Assembly (NCBI RefSeq): GCF_042466115.1
Contig: NZ_JAXHBQ010000001.1
Location: 62,001 to 126,000 of the forward strand
Direction of reading: 5' to 3'
From: SW4 sp042466115
Lineage (GTDB): Bacteria; Pseudomonadota; Alphaproteobacteria; Rhodobacterales; Rhodobacteraceae
DNA length: 64,000 nucleotides
Each line of letters opens with the position of its first letter. Position 1 is the first letter of the stretch. Position numbers and translations under genes: made by a program. Under the pieces are notes generated by a model that saw nothing but the letters and a program-made list of their open reading frames with translations, was not told the DNA's origin and made no database searches. Shown here piece by piece: positions 51,863-61,262 of this stretch.

Positions 51863-53335
51863 ATGATCCAGTCACCCCCGGTGCGCTTTCCGGAATTTGC
51901 ATGGGCCTGGCCCACGGGCGGGCGGTTGTTGTTGTTGCATGCCGCGTTGAACCCCGACGAAGCCTTTGCGCGTCAGGCCTTGCAGGATTGGCTGTCGGCG
52001 AACGAACTGGACGATGCGCGCTTTCCCGAACATCGCTTGTTTGCGGCGATCACAACGCGGTTTGGCCGCTCGCTTGACGGGCTGGCGGAATACCCGCGCC
52101 TGATCGGGTTGCAACGGCTGCACTGGACACAGTCGCGGCTGGCCGTCGCCGAAAACCTGCCGCCATTGCAGGCCATGGTGGATGCCGGCCTCAAGGTTGT
52201 CCTGCTGAAGGGTGCGGCGCGGATCGCCGTCGACCCGACCGAACAAAAGTCACGCACGGCGTTCGACCTTGACCTGGTGTTGCCTGACGCCGACTTTGAA
52301 CAAGCCATTACAATGTTGCTGTCACGCGGCTGGAAATCCACGCGCGGCGAAAGCGCACTTGGCCTGATCGCGCGGGTGTCCAGCGTGCGGGCGCGCAACT
52401 TCAAACATGGCCGCTTTGGCGATATCGACCTGCATCGCCGCGCCTATCAGCCCGCTTATGCAAGCGCGCAACACGACGCGGCGCTGGTGAATGACGCGCA
52501 ACCGGCCACCTATTACGGCGTGCCGGTGTTCATCCCATCCGTCGAGGAACGCATCGTCATGGCCATGGGCCACGGCGGGTTTGACGGCCATCATCACAGT
52601 GACTGGCTGGTGGATGTTGCGGGGATGCTGGCCAGCGAAACGGTTGATTGGGACCGGCTTTATGCGATTGCGCAGGGGCGCCGTCTGGTCGGGGCGGTGG
52701 CCATTGGTCTGTCCTTGCTGTCGCAAGCCCTGAACCTGCCAATCTCGCAGGATGCCCTGACAAGGTTTGGTGCCGATCGCCCGCGCGCGGGCCTGCGTGC
52801 CTGGCCGATGCTGATCCTTGCGCGTGACACGCAAACCCTGACCAAACCGCAAACCATGCTGCGTGGCGTTATCGAAGGGGCGTTGAAAATCCGCCTGACG
52901 GGGCGCAATAAGGCCAGTGACACAAGGCAGACCCGCACCATCACCCGCAGCGCCCGCGGTACAGCGCAAGGGACCGCCCTGACATCCTATGTCGTAACAG
53001 CCGATACGGCCCCAAGGGCGGGAACATGGACATTGAACGCCGAACTAGCGTTTGACATGCCGCCCCTGCGCCGCCGGATCGAACTGGACATCAACAGCCC
53101 CGGCCGCAACCTGCATCATGTGCAGGCGTTGCACCTGCGCAAGCGCGCAGGGCAGTGTGCGGTCAGGTTCACGGTGCAGCTGGATGTCACCGCCGATGAT
53201 TTCCCCATCTCGATCGTGTCACTGCCCAGCAAGTTCCTCGAGGACGGGCCGCAATCACCAAACTATGCGAAATACAAGATGCTCGCGTTCACGCCAACGC
53301 GTGTCACGCTTGCACCAAGGAAGGGGACGTCATGA
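51863..53335 (+). CDS. NTP_transf_5-type nucleotidyltransferase-fold protein
   Basis: 490 residues from the ATG at 51863. The middle contains LKVVLLKGAARIAVD and AFDLDLVLPDADFEQAITMLLSRGW, the uncharacterised nucleotidyltransferase pattern (Pfam PF14907 type) with the D-x-D pair. The C-terminal 150 residues, with many beta-prone segments (TWTLNAELAFDMPPL, CAVRFTVQLDVT), look like an extra sandwich domain. This family regularly accompanies PqqD-like and HprK-like proteins, but its reaction is unknown. The gene overlaps the epimerase gene by 4 bases. Confidence 0.75.
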   Translation: MIQSPPVRFPEFAWAWPTGGRLLLLHAALNPDEAFARQALQDWLSANELDDARFPEHRLFAAITTRFGRSLDGLAEYPRLIGLQRLHWTQSRLAVAENLPPLQAMVDAGLKVVLLKGAARIAVDPTEQKSRTAFDLDLVLPDADFEQAITMLLSRGWKSTRGESALGLIARVSSVRARNFKHGRFGDIDLHRRAYQPAYASAQHDAALVNDAQPATYYGVPVFIPSVEERIVMAMGHGGFDGHHHSDWLVDVAGMLASETVDWDRLYAIAQGRRLVGAVAIGLSLLSQALNLPISQDALTRFGADRPRAGLRAWPMLILARDTQTLTKPQTMLRGVIEGALKIRLTGRNKASDTRQTRTITRSARGTAQGTALTSYVVTADTAPRAGTWTLNAELAFDMPPLRRRIELDINSPGRNLHHVQALHLRKRAGQCAVRFTVQLDVTADDFPISIVSLPSKFLEDGPQSPNYAKYKMLAFTPTRVTLAPRKGTS

Positions 53336-54312
53336 CACGCACAGCACTGGTCTGCGGGGCGGGCGGTTTTATCGGGAGCCACCTTGTGACGGCCCTCAAG
53401 GCCCAAGGGTTCCGGGTGCGCGGCGCGGACCTCAAACACCCCGAGTTTGGCGAAACGGACGCTGATGATTTCATCCTTGGTGATTTGCGCGATCAAAGCG
53501 TTGTGGCGCAGGTGATTGACCAGCCGTTTGACGAAATCTACCAACTTGCAGCGGATATGGGCGGCGCGGGGTTTGTCTTTGTCGGGCAGAACGATGCCGA
53601 CATCATGCACAACTCGGCGGCGATCAATATCAACGTGCTGTCGGCCTGCCTGAACACAGGCAACCGCCGCATTTTCTATTCGTCATCGGCTTGCATTTAT
53701 CCGCAAGAAAACCAGCAAGACCCGGACAACCCCAACTGTGTGGAACACAGCGCCTATCCCGCCAACCCTGATAGCGATTACGGCTGGGAAAAGCTGTTTT
53801 CAGAACGGCTCTATCAGGCGTTTCAGCGCAACCACGGGTTTGAATGCCGGATCGCGCGCTATCACAATATCTTTGGCCCTCTGGGAACATGGCAGGGCGG
53901 GCGCGAAAAAGCACCCGCCGCCCTGTGCCGCAAAATTGCAATGGCCGATCAGGATGGCACAATCGACATCTGGGGCGACGGGCGGCAAACGCGGTCGTTC
54001 CTTTACGTCGATGAATGCGTCGAAGGAACCATCCGCCTGATGCGCTCGGAGGTGGTTGAACCCGTCAATATCGGCTCGGACGAGCTGATTTCGATCAGCG
54101 ATCTGGCGGTGATGATTGCAAAGCTGGCAGGCAAGCGGATCACCCACCGCTATATTGACGGTCCCGAAGGCGTGCGCGGGCGGGTATCTGACAACCGGAT
54201 GATTGCGCAACGTCTTGGCTGGGCACCGGCCGCGCGCCTGCAAGACGGATTGCGCCCCACATACGACTGGATCGCCGCGCAGGTGGCAGACGGGGGCGGC
54301 GATGCAGCTTGA
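53332..54312 (+). CDS. NAD-dependent epimerase, GDP-mannose 3,5-epimerase-like
   Basis: 326 residues of the extended SDR family. GAGGFIGSHLV binds NAD; the active site has SSACIYP (Cys for acid/base catalysis) and DYGWEKL (Tyr-x3-Lys). RYHNIFGPLGTWQGGREKAPAALCRK is strikingly like plant GDP-mannose 3,5-epimerase. That enzyme makes GDP-L-galactose and GDP-L-gulose. The call is based on these motifs by eye; a GDP-sugar or dTDP-sugar 4-epimerase is less likely. It would supply an L-sugar donor for the glycosyltransferases in this operon. Confidence 0.82.
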   Translation: MTRTALVCGAGGFIGSHLVTALKAQGFRVRGADLKHPEFGETDADDFILGDLRDQSVVAQVIDQPFDEIYQLAADMGGAGFVFVGQNDADIMHNSAAININVLSACLNTGNRRIFYSSSACIYPQENQQDPDNPNCVEHSAYPANPDSDYGWEKLFSERLYQAFQRNHGFECRIARYHNIFGPLGTWQGGREKAPAALCRKIAMADQDGTIDIWGDGRQTRSFLYVDECVEGTIRLMRSEVVEPVNIGSDELISISDLAVMIAKLAGKRITHRYIDGPEGVRGRVSDNRMIAQRLGWAPAARLQDGLRPTYDWIAAQVADGGGDAA

Positions 54313-55363
54313 CCCCGCCAAAAGCTATCTGCTGTCACGCCCGCGCGGCGGATTTAATGACGCGATGGTGCAGTTGGAAAAATCCTGCCGTTACGCCGAA
54401 AAATTCGGGCGGGTTCTGTTGCTGGATATGTCGCGGTCGGGCCTGCGGATGCAGATTGACGAACTGTTTGACCTGCAGGGCGGGCCGGGACGTAATGTCG
54501 TGCTGTGGCACGACGATATGGCGCCTGAACTGGATCGCGCCGCCTCTGTCTTTCCCGATGCCCTGTGCCATCGCATTTCGACCTATGAAACCGTCTGGCA
54601 GCAAGACGCCATCGGCTTTGCCGACAGCGAAAGCGGGCAGTTGATCAGCTTTGATCACACCTGCGATCACGATGCACAGGTGCTGGTGTATGAACAGGCT
54701 GGGGGTGGATATACGTCGCTCAATGCCCTGCGCCGCCTTGGCCCGCTGCGCGCGGATGTTGCGGCGGAAATTGTTGCGCGCCTGGTGCCGCTTGGGCGCG
54801 GGTATGACGCGGTGCATCTGCGCCATTCCGATTACGAGACGGATTTTGTAAGTTACCTGCGCGAACTGCGGCCCGTTTTGCGCGGCCGCCGTGTTTTGAT
54901 CTGTTCGGACAGTCGTGCCGCCAAGGATGCGGCCGCGGACATCCTGCACAACAGCACAACTGTTCTAAGCGTGTCCGATATTCCCGATCTGGGTGGTCAG
55001 CCGCTGCATCGAACGGCCTATGGCGATGACCGCGCGGCCAATATCGATGTGCTGTGCGACCTGTTGGCGATGGCGCTGGCGGACACCCTCTTTTTTACGC
55101 GGCTGTCGGGGGGAAATGACAATGGCGTGAAATATTCCGGCTTTTCGCTGCTGGCCGATCTGTTGGGTCGAAATCGTGACGTTGTGGGCCAGCTATTGGC
55201 CAATGCCGATCCCAAGGCGCGTGAAACGATCCTTGCCAGGTCACCGGCGCGCGGGTTGATCCACAGGCTGCGCTGCGGCCTGCATGTCTGGCGTCACCCA
55301 AGGGCCTATGCCAAGCGGGTCCGCCGGAACCGGCGCGCAAACCGCGCGACGGCGCAGCCCTGA
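54302..55363 (+). CDS. Putative fucosyltransferase-like glycosyltransferase
   Basis: The ATG at 54302 overlaps the epimerase by 11 bases and starts a 353-residue protein. Its opening YLLSRPRGGFNDAMVQLEKSCRYAEKFGRVLLLD resembles the donor-fold opening of NodZ/O-fucosyltransferase-like GDP-sugar enzymes. Later AVHLRHSDYETDF, RRVLICSDSRAAKD and FFTRLSGGNDNG are the kinds of strands expected in that fold. Transfer of a GDP-L-sugar made by the neighbouring epimerase is a natural hypothesis. Similarity is by eye only, so the name is tentative. A basic C-terminal tail follows. Confidence 0.55.
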   Translation: MQLDPAKSYLLSRPRGGFNDAMVQLEKSCRYAEKFGRVLLLDMSRSGLRMQIDELFDLQGGPGRNVVLWHDDMAPELDRAASVFPDALCHRISTYETVWQQDAIGFADSESGQLISFDHTCDHDAQVLVYEQAGGGYTSLNALRRLGPLRADVAAEIVARLVPLGRGYDAVHLRHSDYETDFVSYLRELRPVLRGRRVLICSDSRAAKDAAADILHNSTTVLSVSDIPDLGGQPLHRTAYGDDRAANIDVLCDLLAMALADTLFFTRLSGGNDNGVKYSGFSLLADLLGRNRDVVGQLLANADPKARETILARSPARGLIHRLRCGLHVWRHPRAYAKRVRRNRRANRATAQP

Positions 55364-55420
55364 TTGCACGCGCCATCGCCGCCCTGCTAGGGTCGCGCAG
55401 GATCAGACAGGGGCGTAGAA

Positions 55421-56314
55421 ATGATCGACAAACTGGACATGTTCATCGCCCTCGCGCGCGAGGAACACTTTGGCCGCGCCGCCGCATCCATGGGTGTGAC
55501 CCAGCCGACCCTATCAGCGGCGATCAAACAGCTTGAGGACAGTCTGGGCGTGATGCTGGTCTGGCGCGGGTCGCGGTTTCAGGGTCTGACACCCGAAGGA
55601 CAGCGCGTGCTGGAATGGGCGCGCCAGATCGTCGGCGATGCCCGCACCTTGCGCGAAGAAATGCGCGCCGCCCGTAAGGGCCTGTCGGGCAACCTGCGCC
55701 TTGCGGTGATCCCCACGGCGCTGACGGTTGTGTCGGACCTGACGGCGGGTTTTACGGTGAAACATCCCGGTGTGCGGTTCACGGTGCTCTCACGCACCTC
55801 GGCTGAAATTCTGACGATGCTGGAAAACCTGCAAATCGACGCAGGTGTGACCTATCTGGAAAACGAACCACTGGGCCGTGTGACGACCGTGCCGATCTAT
55901 GCGGAACGCTATGTTCTGGTGGTGCGCGCCGATCACCCGCTGGCAGGGCAGGCGGGAATTGACTGGGCCGCGCTGGGCGATCTGCCCTTGGGCCTGCTGA
56001 CGCCGGATATGCAAAACCGCCGGATCATCAACGCGCACCTTGCGGATGCGGGCGTGGAAATTGCCCCCACGGTCGAGGCGTCATCGACCATCGTGCTGAT
56101 CAGCCACGTCTTGCAGGCCAACTGGGCCACCGTGCTGCCCCTGCGCGCCGCTGAAATGTTCCTCAAGGCGGGTGATCTGGCCGCCGTGCCCCTGACGGGG
56201 GCAGATGCCAGCCACGCCGTCGGCCTGATCGCGCCCTACCGCGAGCCGCATACACCCGTGCTGGCGGCGCTTTTGGCACAAGCCCAGTCGATTTCGGACC
56301 CCGAGCTGTCTTGA
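55421..56314 (+). CDS. LysR-family transcriptional regulator
   Basis: 297 residues. The N-terminal winged helix (LDMFIALAREEHFGRAAASMGVTQPTLSAAIKQLEDSLG) is classical LysR, the rest is a co-inducer-binding domain (LRLAVIPTALTVVSDL). It precedes the formate dehydrogenase genes in the same direction, and a palindromic site overlaps its stop codon. LysR regulators of this position control fds operons in other alphaproteobacteria, so formate-related activation is expected. The inducer is not shown by the sequence. Confidence 0.9.
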   Translation: MIDKLDMFIALAREEHFGRAAASMGVTQPTLSAAIKQLEDSLGVMLVWRGSRFQGLTPEGQRVLEWARQIVGDARTLREEMRAARKGLSGNLRLAVIPTALTVVSDLTAGFTVKHPGVRFTVLSRTSAEILTMLENLQIDAGVTYLENEPLGRVTTVPIYAERYVLVVRADHPLAGQAGIDWAALGDLPLGLLTPDMQNRRIINAHLADAGVEIAPTVEASSTIVLISHVLQANWATVLPLRAAEMFLKAGDLAAVPLTGADASHAVGLIAPYREPHTPVLAALLAQAQSISDPELS

Positions 56315-56331
56315 TAGGGTATTCCTATCAA
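56311..56331. promoter_or_regulatory. Palindrome TTGATAGG-N5-CCTATCAA, LysR-type site before fds
   Basis: A perfect 8-bp inverted repeat with the ATAG-N7-CTAT form of LysR-type boxes. It overlaps the lysR stop codon (56312-56314) and lies 74 bases before the fdsG start. It is the natural binding site of the adjacent LysR protein for activating fds transcription. Confidence 0.65.
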
Positions 56332-56404
56332 ACAACGAAATTGCGATATTGATTACTGGTGTGACTCGCGCGATACCACGCGGGCGCACGCAAGGGAGTC
56401 ACAT

Positions 56405-56875
56405 ATGTCCGCCAGCCAAGCCACCAAAGACACAATGGCCCGCATTCTGGCCGCCCATGACGGGCTGGAAGGGCCGCTGCTGCCGATCCTGCACGCGGTG
56501 CAGGCCGAACTGGGCTTTATCCCCGAAGACGTGCAGCCGATCATCGCCGCGCATCTCAATATCTCGAAGGCCGAGGTGCATGGCGTTGTGACGTTCTATC
56601 ACGATTTCCGCGATGCCCCTGCGGGCCGCCATATCGTCAAGATCTGCCGCGCCGAGGCTTGTCAGGCGATGGGGGCAAACGGGCTGGCTGATGCGACACT
56701 GGCGAAACTGGGCGTGCAATGGCACGGGACCACCGCCAATGGCGCAGTGACCGTGGAGCCGGTCTATTGCCTTGGCCTGTGCGCCTGTGGGCCGGCGGCG
56801 ATGGTCGATGACCGCGTGGTGGGCCGTGTGGACGGCGCGAAAATGGATGAACTACTTGCGGAGGCAGGCGCATGA
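56405..56875 (+). CDS. fdsG: NAD-dependent formate dehydrogenase, gamma subunit
   Basis: 156 residues, GGGAG before the ATG. It is a NuoE-like [2Fe-2S] protein: LLPILHAVQAELGFIPEDV, VVTFYHDFRDAP, and the cluster ligands in KICRAEACQAMG and VYCLGLCACGPAAM. It passes electrons with FdsB to NAD. The operon order is fdsG-fdsB-fdsA-fdhD-fdsD, as in Rhodobacter capsulatus. The stop overlaps fdsB (ATGA). Confidence 0.92.
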   Translation: MSASQATKDTMARILAAHDGLEGPLLPILHAVQAELGFIPEDVQPIIAAHLNISKAEVHGVVTFYHDFRDAPAGRHIVKICRAEACQAMGANGLADATLAKLGVQWHGTTANGAVTVEPVYCLGLCACGPAAMVDDRVVGRVDGAKMDELLAEAGA

Positions 56876-58383
56876 AGATTTACGTCCCCCTTGATAGCGC
56901 GGCCAAGGCGTTGGGCGCTGACGCGGTTGCCGATGCGATTGTGGAACAGGCAGCGAAGCGCGGTCTGGATGTGGAGATGGTGCGCACCGGCACGCGCGGC
57001 ATGATCTGGCTGGAACCGCTGGTTGAAGTGGGCGAGGACCGTCAGGCCTTTGGCCCCGTCACGGTTGCTGATGTGCCCGCGCTGCTGGATGGCAAACTGA
57101 AGGGGCATGGCAAAGTCACCGACATCCCGTTCTTTGCAAAGCAAACCCGTCTGACGTTCGCGCGTTGCGGTGTGATCGACCCGCTTGATCTGGACGACTA
57201 CCGCGCGCACGGCGGGCTGGTGGGCCTGCAACGTGCCATTGGCATGACGGGTGCGGATATCGTTGCCGAAGTGACCGACAGCGGCCTGCGCGGCCGTGGC
57301 GGCGCGGGCTTCCCGACGGGTATAAAATGGAACACCGTGGCCGGTGCACAGGCCGATCAGAAATACATCGTCTGCAACGCTGACGAAGGCGACAGCGGCA
57401 CCTTTGCCGACCGCATGATCATGGAAGGCGACCCCTTTACCTTGATCGAAGGCATGGCAATTGCAGGGATCGCTGTGGGCGCGACCAAGGGCTATGTATA
57501 TCTGCGCAGCGAATACCCAGATGCCATTAATATCATGCAACAAGCTGTTGTTATTGCGCGTGAAAGCGGGGTTCTGGGCGCGGCTGTTCTGGGTAGCGAT
57601 TACGCCTTTGACATGGAAATCCGCGTGGGCGCAGGTGCCTATGTCTGTGGCGAGGAAACCTCGCTGCTGAACTCGCTTGAAGGGAAACGCGGTGTGGTGC
57701 GCGCCAAACCGCCGCTGCCCGCCCTGGAAGGGTTTCTGGGCAAGCCGACCGTGGTCAACAACGTGATTTCGCTGGCCACAGTGCCGGTGATCATGGAAAA
57801 AGGCGCGCAGCATTATCAGGATTTCGGCCTTGGCCGCTCGCGCGGGACGATCCCGATCCAGATCGCCGGAAACGTGGCGCAGGGCGGGCTGTTCGAGGCC
57901 GCCTTTGGCATGCCGCTGGGCGAACTGGTTGACGATATCGCCGGTGGCACCGCCACGGGCCGCCCCGTCAAGGCGGTGCAGGTCGGCGGGCCACTGGGCG
58001 CTTATTTCCCGCGCGAAAAGTTCGACACGCCTTTCGGTTACGAGGAATTTGACGGGCAGGGCGGCTTGATTGGCCACGCGGGTGTGGTCGTTTTTGACGA
58101 CAGCGCCGATATGCTGGGCATGGCGCGCTTTGCGATGGAATTCTGCGCCGTTGAATCCTGCGGCAAATGCACCCCCTGCCGGATCGGTGCAGTGCGCGGT
58201 GTCGAAACGATTGACCGGATCGGGCGCGGTGACACGGCAGCTGTCGAGATTTTGACCGATCTTTGTGATACAATGCGTGACGGGAGCCTTTGCGCGCTGG
58301 GCGGGTTCACCCCGTTTCCCGTGATGTCCGCGCTGCGGCATTTCCCCGACGATTTCGCCACCAAGAAGGAGGCTGCGGAATGA
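56872..58383 (+). CDS. fdsB: NAD-dependent formate dehydrogenase, beta subunit
   Basis: 503 residues. NuoF-like: SGLRGRGGAGFPTGIKWN is the NADH/FMN motif, CNADEGDSGTFADR and GAGAYVCGEETSLLNSLEGKRG continue it, and ESCGKCTPCRIGAVRG binds a [4Fe-4S] cluster. The first 100 residues form a thioredoxin-like domain fused at the N-terminus, as usual for FdsB. It holds FMN and reduces NAD. The start overlaps fdsG and the stop overlaps fdsA. Confidence 0.94.
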   Translation: MKIYVPLDSAAKALGADAVADAIVEQAAKRGLDVEMVRTGTRGMIWLEPLVEVGEDRQAFGPVTVADVPALLDGKLKGHGKVTDIPFFAKQTRLTFARCGVIDPLDLDDYRAHGGLVGLQRAIGMTGADIVAEVTDSGLRGRGGAGFPTGIKWNTVAGAQADQKYIVCNADEGDSGTFADRMIMEGDPFTLIEGMAIAGIAVGATKGYVYLRSEYPDAINIMQQAVVIARESGVLGAAVLGSDYAFDMEIRVGAGAYVCGEETSLLNSLEGKRGVVRAKPPLPALEGFLGKPTVVNNVISLATVPVIMEKGAQHYQDFGLGRSRGTIPIQIAGNVAQGGLFEAAFGMPLGELVDDIAGGTATGRPVKAVQVGGPLGAYFPREKFDTPFGYEEFDGQGGLIGHAGVVVFDDSADMLGMARFAMEFCAVESCGKCTPCRIGAVRGVETIDRIGRGDTAAVEILTDLCDTMRDGSLCALGGFTPFPVMSALRHFPDDFATKKEAAE

Positions 58384-61262
58384 AAGATTTCATCATCCCG
58401 ACCGACATGGACATGGGCACGCCCGCGTCTCGCTCCACAAAAACGGTCACGCTGACGATTGATGGCTATGATGTCACGGTTCCCGAGGGTACGAGTGTGA
58501 TGCGCGCATCGGCCGAGGCCGGAATTGCCGTGCCCAAGCTTTGCGCGACCGAAAGCGTCGAAGCCTTCGGGTCGTGCCGCCTTTGCGTGGTGGAAATCGA
58601 GGGACGGCGCGGCACGCCCGCGTCCTGCACGACCCCTGTGGCCGAGGGCATGATTGTCAAAACCCAATCTTCCAAGGTCAAAAAGATCCGCAAAGGCGTG
58701 ATGGAATTGTATATTTCCGATCACCCGCTGGATTGCCTGACCTGTGCGGCCAATGGTGACTGCGAATTGCAGGATATGGCCGGCATGGTGGGCCTGCGCG
58801 ATGTTCGCTACGAGGCCGTGGCCAACCATTTCGAGGCGCGCAACACCGGCGGCGATGCCAATCCGCAATTCATCCCCAAGGATGATAGCAACCCCTATTT
58901 CACCTATGATCCGTCCAAGTGTATCGTCTGTAGCCGTTGCGTGCGCGCCTGCGAGGAGGTGCAAGGCACCTTTGCGCTGACGATCGAAGGCATGGGTTTC
59001 AATTCCCGCGTGGCTGCCGGCACCGCATCGGACGATTTTCTGGCGTCCGATTGCGTATCCTGTGGCGCTTGCGTGCAGGCCTGCCCAACAGCGACCTTGC
59101 AGGAAAAATCCGTCATTGAACTCGGCACGCCCGAACGGTCCGTCATCACGACCTGCGCCTATTGCGGCGTGGGCTGTTCGTTCAAGGCGGAACTCAACGG
59201 CGACGAACTGGTGCGCATGGTGCCCTATAAGAACGGCAAGGCGAACCGCGGCCATTCCTGCGTCAAGGGCCGCTTTGCCTATGGCTATGCCAATCACGCC
59301 GACCGCATCACCGCGCCGATGATCCGTGACAAGATCACCGATCCCTGGCGCGAAGTGTCCTGGGAGGAAGCGATTGGTTTCACCGCCAAGAAGCTGCGCG
59401 ATCTTCAGGCCAAACATGGCCAGCAGGCGATTGGCGGGATCACTTCCAGCCGCTGCACCAACGAAGAAACCTATCTTGTGCAAAAGATGATCCGCGCGAC
59501 CTTTGGCAACAACAACACCGACACCTGCGCGCGGGTCTGCCATTCGCCAACGGGTTACGGGTTGAAGACCACGTTCGGCACATCGGCGGGCACCCAAGAC
59601 TTTGATTCCGTTGAACATACTGATGTCGTGATTGTCATTGGCGCGAACCCCACCGATGGCCACCCCGTCTTTGCCAGCCGCTTGAAAAAGCGTCTGCGGG
59701 CGGGTGCGAAACTGATCGTCATTGATCCGCGCCGGATTGATCTGGTGAAAACGCCGCATGTGGCGGCAAGCCATCATTTGCCCCTGCGTCCGGGCACCAA
59801 TGTGGCCGTGCTGACCAGCATCGCCCATGTGATTGTCACCGAAGGCTTGATGGATGAAGGGTTCATCCGTGACCGCTGTGATTGGAACGAATTTGCCGAA
59901 TACGCCGAATTTGTCAGCGACCCGCGCCATTCCCCCGAAGCGACCGCGATGCTGACAGGCGTTGACGCGGACGAATTGCGCAATGCGGCCCGTCTGTTCG
60001 CCAAGGGCGGCAACGGCGCGATCTACTATGGACTTGGCGTGACTGAACACTCGCAAGGGTCCACCACCGTCATGGCCATCGCCAACCTTGCGATGATGAC
60101 CGGCAATCTGGGCCGTCCCGGCGTGGGCGTGAACCCCTTGCGCGGGCAAAACAACGTGCAGGGTGCTTGCGATATGGGGTCTTTCCCGCACGAATTGCCC
60201 GGTTATCGGCATGTCAGCGATGATGCCACCCGCGCGGTGTTTGAAAAACTGTGGGGCGTCGAACTGGACGCCAAACCCGGCTTGCGCATCCCCAATATGC
60301 TCGATGCCGCCGTCGATGGCACCTTCAAAGGCCTTTATGTGCAGGGCGAGGATATCTTGCAATCCGACCCCGATACCAAGCACGTCAAGGCGGGCCTTGA
60401 AGCGATGGAATGCGTGATCGTCCACGACCTGTTCCTAAACGAAACCGCCAACTATGCGCATGTGTTTTTGCCCGGCTCGACCTTCCTTGAAAAGGACGGC
60501 ACGTTCACCAACGCCGAACGCCGCATCAACCGTGTGCGCCGTGTGATGGCCCCGAAAAACGGCTATGCGGATTGGGAAGTGACGATGCTGCTGGCCAATG
60601 CCATGGGCGCGGGCTGGACCTATACGCACCCCAGCCAGGTGATGGATGAAATCGCCGCAACGACCCCAAGTTTTGCCAATGTTTCCTATGAGTTACTGGA
60701 AGAGCGCGGATCGGTGCAGTGGCCTTGCAACGACGCCAATCCCGACGGTGCGCCGATCATGCACATCGACGGATTTGCACGTGGCAAGGGGCAGTTCATC
60801 ATCACTGAATATATCGCCACCGAAGAACGCACCGGCGCGCGTTTCCCGCTGTTGCTGACCACCGGGCGGATCCTGTCGCAGTATAATGTGGGCGCGCAAA
60901 CGCGCCGCACCGATAACGTGGTCTGGCACGCCGAGGATGTGCTGGAAATCCACCCGCACGACGCCGAAGTGCGTGGCGTGAATGATGGCGATTGGGTGAA
61001 ACTGGCATCGCGTTCCGGCGATACCAGCCTGCGGGCGACGATCACCGACCGCGTGTCACCCGGCGTGGTTTACACGACCTTCCACCACCCCGACACGCAG
61101 GCCAATGTGATCACTACCGATTACAGTGACTGGGCGACAAACTGCCCTGAATACAAGGTCACGGCGGTGCAGGTTGGCAAATCCAACGGCCCAACCGACT
61201 GGCAGGAAGATTACAGCGCGCAGGCCGAAAAATCGCGCCGCATCCTGCCCGCTGCCGAATGA
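58380..61262 (+). CDS. fdsA: Formate dehydrogenase, molybdenum catalytic alpha subunit
   Basis: The ATG at 58380 overlaps fdsB's stop; an upstream in-frame ATG would intrude on fdsB. The 960-residue chain starts with a 2Fe-2S ferredoxin domain (VTLTIDGYDVTVPEGTSV, CRLCVVEIEG), then His/Cys and two [4Fe-4S] clusters (CIVCSRCVRACEEVQG, CVSCGACVQACPT). The molybdopterin region follows (TTCAYCGVGCSF). The active-site Cys is near residue 387 in TDTCARVCHSPTGY; it is Cys, not selenocysteine. It oxidises formate to CO2 in the cytoplasm and feeds electrons to FdsB. Confidence 0.95.
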   Translation: MKDFIIPTDMDMGTPASRSTKTVTLTIDGYDVTVPEGTSVMRASAEAGIAVPKLCATESVEAFGSCRLCVVEIEGRRGTPASCTTPVAEGMIVKTQSSKVKKIRKGVMELYISDHPLDCLTCAANGDCELQDMAGMVGLRDVRYEAVANHFEARNTGGDANPQFIPKDDSNPYFTYDPSKCIVCSRCVRACEEVQGTFALTIEGMGFNSRVAAGTASDDFLASDCVSCGACVQACPTATLQEKSVIELGTPERSVITTCAYCGVGCSFKAELNGDELVRMVPYKNGKANRGHSCVKGRFAYGYANHADRITAPMIRDKITDPWREVSWEEAIGFTAKKLRDLQAKHGQQAIGGITSSRCTNEETYLVQKMIRATFGNNNTDTCARVCHSPTGYGLKTTFGTSAGTQDFDSVEHTDVVIVIGANPTDGHPVFASRLKKRLRAGAKLIVIDPRRIDLVKTPHVAASHHLPLRPGTNVAVLTSIAHVIVTEGLMDEGFIRDRCDWNEFAEYAEFVSDPRHSPEATAMLTGVDADELRNAARLFAKGGNGAIYYGLGVTEHSQGSTTVMAIANLAMMTGNLGRPGVGVNPLRGQNNVQGACDMGSFPHELPGYRHVSDDATRAVFEKLWGVELDAKPGLRIPNMLDAAVDGTFKGLYVQGEDILQSDPDTKHVKAGLEAMECVIVHDLFLNETANYAHVFLPGSTFLEKDGTFTNAERRINRVRRVMAPKNGYADWEVTMLLANAMGAGWTYTHPSQVMDEIAATTPSFANVSYELLEERGSVQWPCNDANPDGAPIMHIDGFARGKGQFIITEYIATEERTGARFPLLLTTGRILSQYNVGAQTRRTDNVVWHAEDVLEIHPHDAEVRGVNDGDWVKLASRSGDTSLRATITDRVSPGVVYTTFHHPDTQANVITTDYSDWATNCPEYKVTAVQVGKSNGPTDWQEDYSAQAEKSRRILPAAE

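Noticed and set aside
49018..53335. Lasso-peptide biosynthesis cluster
   Set aside because: A PqqD-like protein and a kinase are present, but there is no leader peptidase, no asparagine-synthetase-like cyclase and no precursor gene.
58038..60425. A 795-residue open frame opposite fdsB/fdsA and a 525-residue frame opposite fdsG/fdsB
   Set aside because: They are shadows produced by the strong third-position GC bias of the fds genes, with no ribosome site, no domain and complete overlap with well-identified genes.
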